The position numbers and the translations under genes are program-made. Positions 7,344-16,210 of a stretch of 64,000 nt of DNA are shown piece after piece. The notes beneath the pieces are model-generated. The model was given only the letters and a program-made list of their open reading frames with translations, was not told the origin of the DNA and did not search any database. The stretch is from the NCBI GenBank assembly GCA_016792845.1, contig JAEUKH010000022.1, positions 1 to 64,000 on the forward strand. The letters run 5' to 3'. The DNA is from Myxococcales bacterium (GTDB lineage: Bacteria; Myxococcota_A; Polyangia; Polyangiales; Ga0077539). Within the stretch, counting starts at the first letter, position 1, and the number at the start of each line of letters is the position of its first letter.

Positions 7344-7868
7344 TCAGCCCCCCTCGATCACGCCGATGTACGGTAGATTGCGGTATTTTTCGTCGAAATC
7401 GAGGCCGTACCCGACCACGAAATGGTCGTCGATGGTGAAGCCGAGATAGTCGATGTCGACCTTCACCCGGGTGCGGGCGGGCTTCTGCATCAGCGCGCAG
7501 AGCTTCACCGAGCGAGGGCGCCGCGTCGCGAGGTTCTCGAAGAGGTATTGCATCGACAGACCGGTGTCGACGATGTCTTCAACGATCAGCACGTCTTTGC
7601 CCATGATGGGCGTGGTGAGATCGTAGGTGATCTGCACCACCCCCGAGCTCTCGGTGCCCGCCCCATACGAGCGGAGCCCCAAGAATTCAACCGAGAGCGG
7701 GTGATCGATGTGCCGAATCAGGTCGCTCGCGAAGAGGAAGCTCCCCTTGAGGATGGGCACCACCACGAGGTCGCCCACGTCGCGGTAATCATGGGTGATT
7801 TGCGCGCCGAGCGCTTGCACTCGTGCGGCGAGCGTTGCGGCGTCGAAGAGTACGCGGGGCTTCAGCAT
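7344..7868 (-). CDS. hpt: Hypoxanthine phosphoribosyltransferase
   Basis: Salvages hypoxanthine (and guanine) to IMP or GMP with PRPP. The 174-aa size is typical. The PRPP loop [13 protein letters not shown] lies at residues 93-105, the flexible loop contains [12 protein letters not shown] (65-76), and the C-terminal base-binding region reads [20 protein letters not shown]. It begins 16 bp after the stop of upp on the same strand, making a purine/pyrimidine salvage pair. Confidence 0.95.
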   Translation of the reverse strand: MLKPRVLFDAATLAARVQALGAQITHDYRDVGDLVVVPILKGSFLFASDLIRHIDHPLSVEFLGLRSYGAGTESSGVVQITYDLTTPIMGKDVLIVEDIVDTGLSMQYLFENLATRRPRSVKLCALMQKPARTRVKVDIDYLGFTIDDHFVVGYGLDFDEKYRNLPYIGVIEGG

Positions 7869-7884
7869 CGAGGGCCTCTCGGGG

Positions 7885-8700
7885 TTAGATCCAGGCGTTG
7901 TTGAGGAGCTCGCCCAAGCCGCCCGCGCCCGGCACGATGTACTGATGGTCGTCGAGGCCGCGCTCTTGCGCGGGGTGCGTGCCCGGCACCGTGGCCAGCA
8001 CTTCGCGCGAAGACAGCGCGCGGTCGAGCCTGAAGGCGTAGATCACCGCGTCGGGGTGGTCGGCGGTGACCCGCGCGATAAACTCGGGCGTCACAATGAG
8101 GTTCATCGAGATCATGGCCGCGGGGGTGCCGTCGAGCTTGGTCTTGTAGTGGGTCATGGCCTGCGAGATCGACCCGCCGGTGGCCCCCATGGGGTCAGGG
8201 ATGAGCACCATGCGATTGGCCACATCGCGCCCGATCTTGGCGTCGTGCCAGCTCGAGCCCGTGACCCGCCCTTGCTCGTCGACGGTGCGCGACATGAAGA
8301 GATGGTCTTGCCGAACCCCCGCCGGGTCGAGGAGCTCGTTCAGGGTCTCGTAACAGATCTGCGAAGGCACCGTGCCCGCGCGGGCGATGCCCACGGTGAC
8401 CACCCGCGCGTTTCGGTCGATGGCGACCCCGCGGTACACCGCCTCAGGGCGCGACGACACCATGCGCGATGGCACGTCGATGCGCGCCCGCGGGAGCTCG
8501 GCCCCAAGCACCACCAGCGAGAGGTGCTCATAGAGCCGCCGCACGAGCCTGCCCAACTCGGGCTGCGCGGTCTCTTGCGAGGCCAGCCGCGCGAGCCAGG
8601 CCAGGGCCACAGGGTCATCGAGCAGATGCACCTTCGGGCCGTAGCGGTGTTCGATCTCAGGGGGCGAGTAGCGCGAGCGCTCGTAGGTGATGTCAGGCAT
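7885..8700 (-). CDS. upp: Uracil phosphoribosyltransferase, long form
   Basis: Converts uracil and PRPP to UMP. Family signatures: [11 protein letters not shown] (103-113), the PRPP loop DPMGATGGS (169-177; usual form DPMLATGGS) and the uracil-binding end [17 protein letters not shown] (251-267). At 271 aa it is longer than typical bacterial UPRTases (about 208), with about 50 extra N-terminal residues and an insertion around 120-160. ATG 8700 (MPDITYERS) is the likely start. It follows sctT by 56 bp and precedes hpt by 16 bp. Confidence 0.9.
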   Translation of the reverse strand: MPDITYERSRYSPPEIEHRYGPKVHLLDDPVALAWLARLASQETAQPELGRLVRRLYEHLSLVVLGAELPRARIDVPSRMVSSRPEAVYRGVAIDRNARVVTVGIARAGTVPSQICYETLNELLDPAGVRQDHLFMSRTVDEQGRVTGSSWHDAKIGRDVANRMVLIPDPMGATGGSISQAMTHYKTKLDGTPAAMISMNLIVTPEFIARVTADHPDAVIYAFRLDRALSSREVLATVPGTHPAQERGLDDHQYIVPGAGGLGELLNNAWI

Positions 8701-8756
8701 GGCGTGCGAAACGAGTATCACGCCCGCGCCGCCGAGGTGCACTTCGCGCCCGAGTG

Positions 8757-9434
8757 TCACCGGTTCGTTGCGTGGCTGAGCGCCGCCGCGAGCCGCTCGG
8801 CGGTGTGATGCGCGACCCGGTCGAGCGAGAGCGTCAACACTGTGATGCCCGCGAGCCACATCGGCCCCGGGCCCGCCGCGCCCATCGAGGGCACCACCCG
8901 CCGCACGAGCGAGAGCACGAGCGCCGCCAACAGCACCGCCGAGAGGGCCGCCGCGCTGAGCTCGAGCGCCGCCGCGAGGCCGAGCGACAGCGCTTCGACG
9001 AGCGCACCTTCGAGCCGCGACGTCGACGCCCCTGCCAGCACCTCGGCCCCGAGCACCGCGCGGAGCACGCCGCGGTGCGCGCCGAGCCCCACCAAGGTCA
9101 GCCCGACCGCCCCTCGGGTGAGGGCCTTCACCGCCTCGGAGCCGCCCGCGAGGGGCAGCATCTCGGCCGCGAGACCGAGCCCATGGTGCACACCCCAGAG
9201 CGGCCCGGCCAGCACCAGGGCGAGCCATGAGCCAGCCGCAAGCTCTTGAAAAGATTGAAAAAATGGGTCATTCGGGGCCGCTCCCCCCGCCGCGCCGCCG
9301 AGGCCCAGGAGCGCCGCGATCGCCAGCCCGAGCGCCCACCGAAACGGCCCCGCGAGGCCCAAGGCCCGCGCCAGCACGCCCACCGGCGCGAGCCGCAGCA
9401 GCACCCGCCACATCACCCAGAGCGAGGCGCTCAC
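8757..9434 (-). CDS. sctT: SctT/FliR family type III export gate protein
   Basis: The 225-aa protein is almost entirely hydrophobic with about six membrane segments. It follows the FliR/SctT pattern: an N-terminal LAPVGVLARALGLAGPFRWALG segment, the SFQELAAGSWLALVLAGPLWGVHHGLGL segment, and a C-terminal helix pair with SLVRRVVPSMGAAGPGPMWLAG (compare the R-x-x-P-x-x-x region before the last helix of FliR). In the family SctT joins SctR and SctS in the export-gate complex. The GTG start overlaps the sctS stop (GTGA). There are no SctR/U/V, injectisome or flagellar genes in the window, so the pair is isolated here. The assignment rests on pattern and pairing with sctS. Confidence 0.72.
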   Translation of the reverse strand: MSASLWVMWRVLLRLAPVGVLARALGLAGPFRWALGLAIAALLGLGGAAGGAAPNDPFFQSFQELAAGSWLALVLAGPLWGVHHGLGLAAEMLPLAGGSEAVKALTRGAVGLTLVGLGAHRGVLRAVLGAEVLAGASTSRLEGALVEALSLGLAAALELSAAALSAVLLAALVLSLVRRVVPSMGAAGPGPMWLAGITVLTLSLDRVAHHTAERLAAALSHATNR

Positions 9435-9694
9435 GAGACGCCCCCGAGCTGGCCCCACACCATCACCGTGAAGCGAACGAGGCTTGTCGCCATCCACGCG
9501 CCCGCGCCGCCGAGGGCTGCGGCCACCGCGAGGCTCCGCGGGAGCTGGGTCAACACCGCGTCTTGGGCTCCGAGTCGGCTGCTCAGGGCCGAGACCGTGA
9601 CGCCCGCCGCGGCCCCGGCGCCGAGCGCGGGAAGCGAGAGCCACATCGCCAACCACAGCGACTGACGTGCAAGATCGAGTGCAGACACCGGCAT
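9431..9694 (-). CDS. sctS: SctS/FliQ family type III export gate protein
   Basis: An 87-aa protein with two long hydrophobic helices (about 14-36 and 50-72), the size and shape of FliQ/SctS. Conserved positions fit: LARQSLWLAMWLSLPALGAGAAAG, then VSALSSRLGAQDAVLTQLP (the Q...L...P turn), then AGAWMATSLVRFT, matching the GPWM-x-L-x-x-F-T end of the family. ATG 9694 is divergent from pcp with a 76-bp gap. It is translationally coupled to sctT. Confidence 0.75.
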   Translation of the reverse strand: MPVSALDLARQSLWLAMWLSLPALGAGAAAGVTVSALSSRLGAQDAVLTQLPRSLAVAAALGGAGAWMATSLVRFTVMVWGQLGGVS

Positions 9695-9770
9695 CGCGCC
9701 CGCGAAGTTGGGCACGGCCGCGCACCTTTGGTCAACGCCTCGCCGCGCGTTGTGGGCTACACCTCGGGCC

Positions 9771-10379
9771 ATGCCAAGGGTGCTCGTCACTGGCTTCGAA
9801 GCCTTCGCAGACCTTGAGACAAACCCCAGCGCCGAGGCCGTGAGGCACCTCCGTCGGCGCGCCTTGCCCGAGGTGGCGACTGCCATCTTGCCGGTGACCT
9901 GGGAGGGCGCGGTGAAGCTCCTGCGGGCCCACGCGGCCCACGCACGCATCGACCGGTGCTTGATGCTGGGGGTGGCCCGTCGCGCGACGACGCTCCGAGT
10001 CGAGCGTCAGGCCCTCAACGGCACCAACGCGATGGCCGACAACGCGGGCATCGTGCGCGCGGGGCGGCCGCTCTCGGAGACGCAGCCGTTAGAGAGCGCC
10101 GCGGGCCCCGACCCTGCGTGGCTCGCGCGATGGGTCGACGCCCTCACCGCCGCGGGGGTCGCGTACGAGCTCTCAGACGACGCCGGGCGCTACCTCTGCA
10201 ACGCCCTCTACTGGTCAGCTGTGACGGGGCCCGCATCGTGGGCAAAACAGAGCGTGTTCGTGCATGTGCCGCCGTGCCCCGACGAAGAGGCCCAGGCGCG
10301 GTTGAACGCGCAGGTCGAGGCCGCGGTGCTGTGTTACCGCGACCTCGACGCCGCCCCTCACTGCAAGGGGAAGGGGTAG
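9771..10379 (+). CDS. pcp: Pyroglutamyl-peptidase I (pyrrolidone-carboxylate peptidase)
   Basis: A cytosolic cysteine peptidase that removes N-terminal pyroglutamate. The 202-aa protein begins MPRVLVTGFEAF, the family signature, followed by NPSAEAV. Catalytic residues are present: Glu79 (RVERQALN), Cys143 (GRYLCNALYW) and His165 (FVHVPPCP). The ATG at 9771 is the family start; an upstream in-frame ATG would add residues with no counterpart. Its 3' end overlaps the end of the convergent GltJ-like gene by 22 bp. Confidence 0.92.
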   Translation: MPRVLVTGFEAFADLETNPSAEAVRHLRRRALPEVATAILPVTWEGAVKLLRAHAAHARIDRCLMLGVARRATTLRVERQALNGTNAMADNAGIVRAGRPLSETQPLESAAGPDPAWLARWVDALTAAGVAYELSDDAGRYLCNALYWSAVTGPASWAKQSVFVHVPPCPDEEAQARLNAQVEAAVLCYRDLDAAPHCKGKG

Positions 10380-12199
10380 TTGATCTGAAAGGTCGACCGT
10401 GAAAACGGCGGAACGTGTGCGTCGCGCACCGCCCGAGCGACGCAGCTCCCCACCGGCGTGCCCGCGAAGGGCGGCGACACATTGGCCGTGTTCACCCGGC
10501 CCTGGTTGTTGAACACCACCGACACCATCGCCGTGCCGCCCTGGCCGTTGCCGCACGCGCGCACCGCGGGGCCCACCGAGCGCATCGCCGACGCAACGTC
10601 GGGCCGCGAGGGCGTCTCGGGGAGGTCGCCGCCGCCACCGCCACCGCCGCCGCCACCGCCACCGCCGCCAGCCGCGGGGGCAGGGCGCGCGGCGCCGCCA
10701 CCGCCGACGGCGTTCATCAGGTCATCGATGCTGCCGGCCGCCGCACGCCGCGGGGCCGCCGCCGGAGCCGGGGCTGGCGCCGTACGGGCCGCCGCAACCG
10801 GCGCCGCGGGGGCCGGAGCCGCAGCCGCCGCGGTTGAGGCCCCGCTCGGGCGCGACCCGTGCGACCGTTCACGCTCACGCGGGCGCTCGGCCTCGGGGGC
10901 CGCCGCCGGTGCCGGTGCCGGTGCCGGTGCCGGTGCCGGTGCCGCCGAGGGCGCCGCCGCAGGCTCGGGACGCGCCTCGGGGACCGCAGGCGCCGCCGGT
11001 GCTGCGGGCGCCGCCGCGGCGCTCGGCCCCGTCGCCGTACCCGTGGCGGCGGTGTTGGCCGCCATCGCCGTGTTGTTCGCGTCGCCGCCGTCGCGACCCT
11101 TCAAGATCACCGCCGCGGCGACCCCGGTCACCCCAAGGATGGCCGCCACCGCGATGGCCGTCACCATCGTGGTCTTGCCGTTGTTGGCCGGCCGCGCAGC
11201 CTCGACAGGCGCCGCAGGCACCGCCGCCGAGGGCGGGGGGGGCAAGGCCACCGGCGCGAGCACCGGCGCGGCGAGGGGCGAGTTCAAGCCCCCGGTGGCG
11301 CCCACCGAGAGGATGTCATCGACGCCCGAACGCTTCGAAGAACCCTTGTCAGCCGAGATGGCCCCCGCGAGCTTGTTGATGTCGATCAAGCCGCTCGAAT
11401 CGCCGCTCGCCGCCCCGGTGTTCTTCTCTTCACCCGAGCCAGAGAGCTGCTGGAGCGTGGCGAGCGAGAAGAGCACCGAGTTCTCATTCCGCTGGCCCGT
11501 CATGTTCTCACCCGCGGGCGCCTTGGGCTCCTCGGTGAAAAGGGGCTTGGCGGCCTCTTGGGCGCGGGCCTCGGCCGCGAACAGATCGCCGCTCGCCGAC
11601 TTCGCCGTCGACCGCGTGCGCGCCGCGGTGGTGTCTGCGCCAGCCTTGGCGCCCACCGAGAAGAGGTCAGCGTTGGCCACCGGCGCCGGGTCTTGGGCCA
11701 TCTGCGCCACCGCCGCGGGCGCGCCCGCGATCAGCGTCGACGCGCCCGCCCCGAAGAGGTCGCCCCCGAGGGCCGGCTCGGGCTCGCTCACGGGCAACGC
11801 GCCCGACAACATGGCCGGCGCGCCGCCGTCGAAAACCGAAGCAAGTTCAGCGACTTCGTTGAGAGGGAGCCACCCATCGAAGCCGTCGCGCCAGACGTAG
11901 GTCTCGCTGTCGATGGTGCCGTTGGCGACAAACTCTCGGAGCTGCTCGACCGAGAAGGCCCCCTGCTGCTCGCCATTCACCACAGCGTGCCAGACGGGCT
12001 CGAACGCCGCCATCGCGCCCTCGGTGGGCATCGCCCGCGTCGCCTCGTCTTCAGGCGGCGCCTCGACCCCGGCGCCGTCGGCGCGCACGAGGATGTCGGC
12101 ACCGCAGTTCTTACACTTGATCTTGAAGGTCTTCTTGCCTTGGACCTTGTCGTCCGCGATCTTGTAGTTCTTGCCGCAGCTCTGGCATACGATCTTCAT
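10358..12199 (-). CDS. GltJ/AgmX-like protein: zinc finger, GYF domain, TM and TonB-like C-terminus
   Basis: The 613-aa product opens with a MJ0042-type zinc ribbon (two CxxC pairs, VCQSCGKNYKI and IKCKNCGADIL), then a GYF_2-like domain around 65-120 (VNGEQQGAFSVEQLREFVANG, ETYVWRDGFDGW), a disordered region, one membrane helix near 345-370 (MVTAIAVAAILGVTGVAAAVI), a long Ala/Pro spacer with a polyglycine run, and a 90-aa C-terminal domain of the AgmX/GltJ TonB-like type (GPAVRACGNGQGGTAMVSVVF, ending FPLQ). This is the layout of myxobacterial GltJ, which links the cytoplasmic motility machine to the envelope. ATG 12199 is chosen as the family start; ATG 12214 is also open. No other glt genes are near, so a non-motility paralogue is possible. 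Confidence 0.8.
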   Translation of the reverse strand: MKIVCQSCGKNYKIADDKVQGKKTFKIKCKNCGADILVRADGAGVEAPPEDEATRAMPTEGAMAAFEPVWHAVVNGEQQGAFSVEQLREFVANGTIDSETYVWRDGFDGWLPLNEVAELASVFDGGAPAMLSGALPVSEPEPALGGDLFGAGASTLIAGAPAAVAQMAQDPAPVANADLFSVGAKAGADTTAARTRSTAKSASGDLFAAEARAQEAAKPLFTEEPKAPAGENMTGQRNENSVLFSLATLQQLSGSGEEKNTGAASGDSSGLIDINKLAGAISADKGSSKRSGVDDILSVGATGGLNSPLAAPVLAPVALPPPPSAAVPAAPVEAARPANNGKTTMVTAIAVAAILGVTGVAAAVILKGRDGGDANNTAMAANTAATGTATGPSAAAAPAAPAAPAVPEARPEPAAAPSAAPAPAPAPAPAPAAAPEAERPRERERSHGSRPSGASTAAAAAPAPAAPVAAARTAPAPAPAAAPRRAAAGSIDDLMNAVGGGGAARPAPAAGGGGGGGGGGGGGGDLPETPSRPDVASAMRSVGPAVRACGNGQGGTAMVSVVFNNQGRVNTANVSPPFAGTPVGSCVARAVRDAHVPPFSRSTFQINYPFPLQ

Positions 12200-12584
12200 G
12201 GAGGATTCACCCATGCGCGGTGTCGCAAGAAATTTTGCGGCACAAGCGGGACGCAGTACGGTCGGTTAGACCCGGCGAGGAGCGCTGAGAAGGCACCCCT
12301 TGCGCAACGCCTGGCCATTGTAAAGAAGCGCAGAATCTCGGGTCAAGCCTAAGGTTTCTGCGCCTCGCACAGACTGATCGATCGTCGGCCCGGGCAAGCC
12401 TTGGATGAAAAAACGCCCGAGCCCCGCGACGACGCGCCGCACACCCAGACGGTCGGTGTCAGCGCGTCACGAGAGGCGCCGCGACGCCGAGAAGGTCTCA
12501 CCTCGGACGACACGCGGCGCGCGCTTCGGCAGGGCGCGGAGGCACCGGCCCGCGACCCGTTCTGAGCCGCGGGGGCGGTGCGCT
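12200..12584. other. Intergenic region without a supported gene
   Basis: About 385 bp between the starts/ends of two leftward genes. It should contain the promoter of the GltJ-like gene, but no clear -35/-10 pair stands out. Open frames here have no start signal or domain. A lone GTTAGAC at 12265-12271 resembles an attC core but has no partner core or hairpin. Confidence 0.5.
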
Positions 12585-14132
12585 TCACCCCAGCGGGGTG
12601 CCGTCTTCGCCGCAGAACGCGATGTGGGCCTCGAACTGTCGGCCGCACTTCGCGCAGCGGCGCATGGGCTGCGGGGCCGCGCTCGCGGGCTGCGCGGCGA
12701 CGGGCGCCACCACCTCGGCCACCGGGGCGCCGCCTTCGAGCTCGAGGTGGGCGCCGTCGTCGGGGCAGAAGGCCAGTTCTTCGGCGAAGCGCCGCTGGCA
12801 CTTCGGACACCGCCTCGGCGCCACCGCCGCGATGCGCGCGTCGCGTTCGGCCTTGGCGAGGCTCACCACCGCCGACGCGGGGATCGAGAAGGCCTCGCGA
12901 CGGTTGCGGCCGGTGCCGCCCTGCGAAGCGCCGTCGGCGCTCGTCACGCCCGCCACCCGAGCGGGCTCGGGAGACGACGGAGGCGCCGCCGGAGCGAACG
13001 CCTGAGGCTCTGACGGGGGCGCAGACCGCTTCGGCTTGCGTCGCGCCAGGAGGGCCGTCACCAGCCCCGCGAGCACCGCCGCGCCGCCCACCAACGGCCA
13101 GAGCGGGACGCCCCGCCCGCGCGCCCCTCCGCCGCCCACCGAGACGCCCACGGTCTGAGCCGGGCCGGGCGCGTCAGACACCCCCGCGTCGTCGGTCTCA
13201 AGCTGCGCCGCCACGAGCCCGCGGAAGTCTTCTTCGCTCACCACCGCGGCGAGGGCCTGGTCGCGGAAGCCGCCCCCCTCGGCGGTCACCTCGAACTCAC
13301 CCGTGGCCCCGGCGCTGGTCGAGACAAAGCAAGTGCCCTCCATGCGAGCTTCGCCCTCGCCGCGCCGCCGCGCGACCGCCCACGAGAGCGCCTCGCGGCT
13401 GTCGGTCTCGCACCGATTGGCGTCGACAAAGCGCGCGCGAAAGCACACCCGCCCCCCGGCCGTCGTGCTGCGCCGCGAGGGGCTGATCTGAAGCGCCGTC
13501 GCAGCCCCCGGGCGGGCACACCGCGACGGGGGCCGCTCGACCGCAGGCGTCGGCGTGGGCGCGGGCCGCGGCTCGGGCGTAGGCGTAGGCGTGGGCGTAG
13601 GCGTGGGCGTAGGCTGCGCGGCGCTGTCACCGACCCGCTCGTACTCACGAACGTGCACCGACGAGGCCCGGCAGGTGGCTCCTTGGATGCTCCACTCGTA
13701 CTCGGTCTCGTCGCGAAAGCTCAGCCGATTGCTGTTCACCGCGGTGAGGGTGTAGGTGCCGCGCTCGCCCAGGGCGTAGCCTTCGGGGGTCGCACACGAC
13801 ACCGTCCATCGGTTGCCGACGGCGGCTTGAACGAGCGCGCGTACATCGCGGTTGTCGCTCCAACACCGGTCGGTGCGGTAGGTGCGGGCGCCCGAGAGCA
13901 CCAGCTGGCTGCCCTCTTGGCGCACGGTCACCTCGCGCCCGGTCCGCAGCTGCTGCGACGACGGCCGCGGGCCGCACGCTTCGCCCCAATCGCGCACCGT
14001 CACCGTGACCTCGTCGCGGGTCGTGCGAAACGTGCCCGCGAGGCCCTGGGCGGCGCCCACGGCGCTCACCGTCGTCGTGGCCCCGAGCACCCCCGCAAGC
14101 ACAAAACCCTTACGCATCGCGGCCCGAAGCAT
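12585..14132 (-). CDS. Envelope protein with periplasmic domains, Pro-Thr hinge, TM and two zinc ribbons
   Basis: The 515-aa product has an N-terminal signal or anchor (MRKGFVLAGVLGATTTVSAVGAAQG), a cysteine-containing domain to about residue 175, a hinge of Pro-Thr repeats, a second domain (about 210-320), one membrane helix (VPLWPLVGGAAVLAGLVTALL) and a C-terminal part with two zinc ribbons: CPKCQRRFAEELAFCPDDG and CAKCGRQFEAHIAFCGEDG. ATG 14132 is preceded by GAGAGAGG at about 6 nt; ATG 14117 would give a shorter leader. A zinc ribbon on one side and a cysteine domain on the other suggests a transmembrane sensor or scaffold. No specific family recognised. Confidence 0.7.
   Translation of the reverse strand: MLRAAMRKGFVLAGVLGATTTVSAVGAAQGLAGTFRTTRDEVTVTVRDWGEACGPRPSSQQLRTGREVTVRQEGSQLVLSGARTYRTDRCWSDNRDVRALVQAAVGNRWTVSCATPEGYALGERGTYTLTAVNSNRLSFRDETEYEWSIQGATCRASSVHVREYERVGDSAAQPTPTPTPTPTPTPEPRPAPTPTPAVERPPSRCARPGAATALQISPSRRSTTAGGRVCFRARFVDANRCETDSREALSWAVARRRGEGEARMEGTCFVSTSAGATGEFEVTAEGGGFRDQALAAVVSEEDFRGLVAAQLETDDAGVSDAPGPAQTVGVSVGGGGARGRGVPLWPLVGGAAVLAGLVTALLARRKPKRSAPPSEPQAFAPAAPPSSPEPARVAGVTSADGASQGGTGRNRREAFSIPASAVVSLAKAERDARIAAVAPRRCPKCQRRFAEELAFCPDDGAHLELEGGAPVAEVVAPVAAQPASAAPQPMRRCAKCGRQFEAHIAFCGEDGTPLG
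13556..13612 (-). repeat. In-frame Pro-Thr dipeptide repeat
   Basis: A short-period repeat of GGCGTA/GGCGTG units on the plus strand encodes alternating Pro-Thr in the zinc-ribbon envelope protein. Hexanucleotide repeats of this kind can change copy number by slippage without frameshifting. Confidence 0.7.
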
Positions 14133-14185
14133 ACACCCTCTCTCGCTCCGCCCAGCGAGAACTTTGCACATCCCCCAACGCGAGC

Positions 14186-14227
14186 GCGCCCGCGAAATGC
14201 CCCCGGATTGGGGCGCCTCGCGGGCGC
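14186..14227 (-). terminator. Large hairpin after etfA
   Basis: Perfect 10-bp arms (GCGCCCGCGA at 14186-14195 and TCGCGGGCGC at 14218-14227) enclose a second short stem GCCCC/GGGGC. It lies 25 bp beyond the etfA stop and before the start of the next leftward gene. There is no U-run, so it would be an imperfect intrinsic terminator or an RNA-stabilising 3' hairpin. Confidence 0.5.
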
Positions 14228-14251
14228 ATCGCGCCAGGCTGAGCCTGTGAT

Positions 14252-15226
14252 TCAGCCGTCGGCGCGGGCGGCCTTCACGGCGGCGGTGAGCTCGGGCACG
14301 ACCTTGAAGAGATCGGCCACGAGACCGTAGTCGGCCACCTGAAAGATGGGCGCCTCGGGGTCTTTGTTGATGGCCACGATGACCTTCGAGTTCTTCATCC
14401 CCGCGAGGTGCTGAATGGCCCCTGAGATGCCCACGGCGAAGTAGAGCCGCGGCGCCACCACCTTGCCGGTCTGCCCGATCTGGAGGTCGTTCGGCACATA
14501 GCCAGCATCGACCGCCGCGCGGCTCGCGCCCATGCCCGCGCCGAGCGCGTCGACGAGGGGCTCGAGCACGGTCTTGAACCCCTCGGCTGACTTCAGCGAG
14601 CGGCCGCCCGCCACGATGGTCTTGGCCTCGGTGAGCTCAGGGCGCTCTGACTTCACCTCGTCAAAGCTCAAAAACTGAACCTTCGCGGCCAGCGGCGCCG
14701 CCGCGGCCTTGACGGCCTGCACCGCCGAAGCACCCCCCGAGGGCGCCGCGGCTTCGAACTCCGACTGGCGCACGCTCACCACCTTGAGCGCCGAGGTCAG
14801 CTCCAGCGTCCCGAGCGCGTTGCCGGCGTACATCGGGCGCTTGAACAGCAGCTTGCCGCCCGCGCTCTCGACCCGCGCGATGTCGCTCGCGAGCCCCGCG
14901 CCGATGCGCACCGCCACCCGCGGCGCGAGGTCTTTGCCGAAGCTGCTCGCGGTCACCGTCACGAGGTCGTAGCCGCCGGCCTTGGCCACCTCGGCCACCG
15001 TGGGCGTAAACGCCTCGCCCACATAGTTGGCGAAGAGCGCGTCGTCGGCGGCGAGCACCGCGCCCGCACCGAAGCCGCGAAGCTCTTCGACCGCAGCGCC
15101 GATGCCCTGACCGAGCGCGAGGATGTCAAACGGGGCACCCGCCTGCCGCGCGAAGCCAATCGCGCTGTGGGTGGTCTTCTTCAGCTTGCCGCCAGAAATC
15201 TCAGCGATAACAAGGGTCTTGCTCAT
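14252..15226 (-). CDS. etfA: Electron transfer flavoprotein alpha subunit
   Basis: Carries FAD in the ETF heterodimer, passing electrons from acyl-CoA and other dehydrogenases to ETF-quinone oxidoreductase. The 324-aa protein has the N-terminal ETF domain (MSKTLVIAEISGGKLKK) and the FAD-binding C-terminal domain with AGGRSLKS, LQIGQTGKVVAPRLYFAVGISGAIQHLAGM and VIVAINKDPEAPIFQVADYG, the standard alpha-subunit signature. It lies 22 bp after etfB on the same strand. Confidence 0.96.
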   Translation of the reverse strand: MSKTLVIAEISGGKLKKTTHSAIGFARQAGAPFDILALGQGIGAAVEELRGFGAGAVLAADDALFANYVGEAFTPTVAEVAKAGGYDLVTVTASSFGKDLAPRVAVRIGAGLASDIARVESAGGKLLFKRPMYAGNALGTLELTSALKVVSVRQSEFEAAAPSGGASAVQAVKAAAAPLAAKVQFLSFDEVKSERPELTEAKTIVAGGRSLKSAEGFKTVLEPLVDALGAGMGASRAAVDAGYVPNDLQIGQTGKVVAPRLYFAVGISGAIQHLAGMKNSKVIVAINKDPEAPIFQVADYGLVADLFKVVPELTAAVKAARADG

Positions 15227-15248
15227 GGTCGTGCTCCCAGGTGTGTGC

Positions 15249-16079
15249 TCAAAGGACCTTGGCTTCGGACTTCAAAAGCCCCACCAGCTCGGCCACGTCT
15301 TTGACCTTCTTGCCCGCCTTCCGCGCCGGGGGCAGCTCGAAGGTGTGGTACTTCGACTTCAGCGTCGCATCGAGCCCGAGCGAGGCGATGGGCGCCTCGG
15401 CGATCGGCTTGGTCTTCGCCTTGATGATCATCGGGAGCGGCGCATACCGCGCGCCGTCGCTGTACACATGCGTCGCCGGGGTGACGTTGTTCACCACCGA
15501 CTTGGGCGCCACGATGCGCAAATCGACGGTGATCACCGCGGGCAGCTCGAGCTTGAGCTTCACCACGCCGCCGTCGACCTCGCGGCCCACGATCACTGAC
15601 TTCTTGTCTTTGGCCAGCTCGATGCTCATCGCAAAGGTCGCGCTCGGCCACTGGAGCAGCTCGGCCAGGATCTGCCCCACCTGGTTGCTGTCGCCGTCGA
15701 CCGCCTGCTTGCCCAAGATCACCAGGTCGGGCTTCTGGGTCTCGACCACCTTGGCCAGCGCGCGGGCCACGAGGTCGCCGTCGAGGGCCTCGTCGTCGGC
15801 GTGGAAGAGCAGGCCGTCGTCGGCGCCCATGGCCAGGGCCGTGCGGATGTTCGTCGCGGCCTCTTTCGGGCCGAACGACACGATGGTGACCTTGTCGCCG
15901 GCGACGCGGGTCTTGGCATTCTCGGTGAGGCGAAGCGCGGCCTCGACGGCGTACTCGTCGAAGGGGTTGATCTTCGGCTCAAGGCCGTCAGTCACGATCT
16001 TCGCGCCGCCCGCGGCGATCTTGATCTTGTTGGCGTTGTCCGGGTCAGCCGTGCGCTTGAGTGGAACGAGAATCTTCAC
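15249..16079 (-). CDS. etfB: Electron transfer flavoprotein beta subunit
   Basis: The 276-aa beta subunit pairs with EtfA. Family segments: KILVPLKRTADPDN at the start, NPFDEYAVEAALRL, VTIVSFGP, MGADDGLLFH and LVILGKQAVDGDSNQVGQILAELL. GTG 16079 is preferred over ATG 16109: GAGGAG lies 10 nt before the GTG and the GTG-initiated protein starts exactly at the family N-terminus. A likely promoter and a TGAATG-type palindrome lie 86 to 151 bp upstream, consistent with fatty-acid regulon control. Confidence 0.95.
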   Translation of the reverse strand: MKILVPLKRTADPDNANKIKIAAGGAKIVTDGLEPKINPFDEYAVEAALRLTENAKTRVAGDKVTIVSFGPKEAATNIRTALAMGADDGLLFHADDEALDGDLVARALAKVVETQKPDLVILGKQAVDGDSNQVGQILAELLQWPSATFAMSIELAKDKKSVIVGREVDGGVVKLKLELPAVITVDLRIVAPKSVVNNVTPATHVYSDGARYAPLPMIIKAKTKPIAEAPIASLGLDATLKSKYHTFELPPARKAGKKVKDVAELVGLLKSEAKVL

Positions 16080-16164
16080 GGTGCCAATACTCCTCGTAGG
16101 CGTAGACAAAAATCAGACAACGGGCGCGCCGCAAGCGACACCCTCGCCGCTCCGATGGGCCGGT

Positions 16165-16194
16165 TGTGTAGGGTTCGAGAACGCAGCGTGTCAA
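16165..16194 (-). promoter_or_regulatory. Sigma-70-type promoter for etfBA
   Basis: On the minus strand TTGACA (16194-16189), an 18-nt spacer and TACACA (16170-16165) form a near-consensus promoter pointing at etfB, whose GTG is 86 nt downstream of the -10 box. A 17-nt spacing with CTACAC is the alternative. Confidence 0.6.
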
Positions 16195-16210
16195 GCGTCA
16201 GACACCCACC

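Noticed and set aside
7885..9228. Long open frame extending upp upstream
   Set aside because: The extension reads through the opposite frame of the SctT gene and has no family character; the UPRTase starts at 8700.
8757..9694. Reading sctS-sctT as flagellar fliQ-fliR
   Set aside because: No flagellar genes are present; the two families are related, so the export-gate label is kept general.
12265..12271. GTTAGAC, a match to the attC core consensus
   Set aside because: No partner RYYYAAC at a suitable distance and no internal palindrome.
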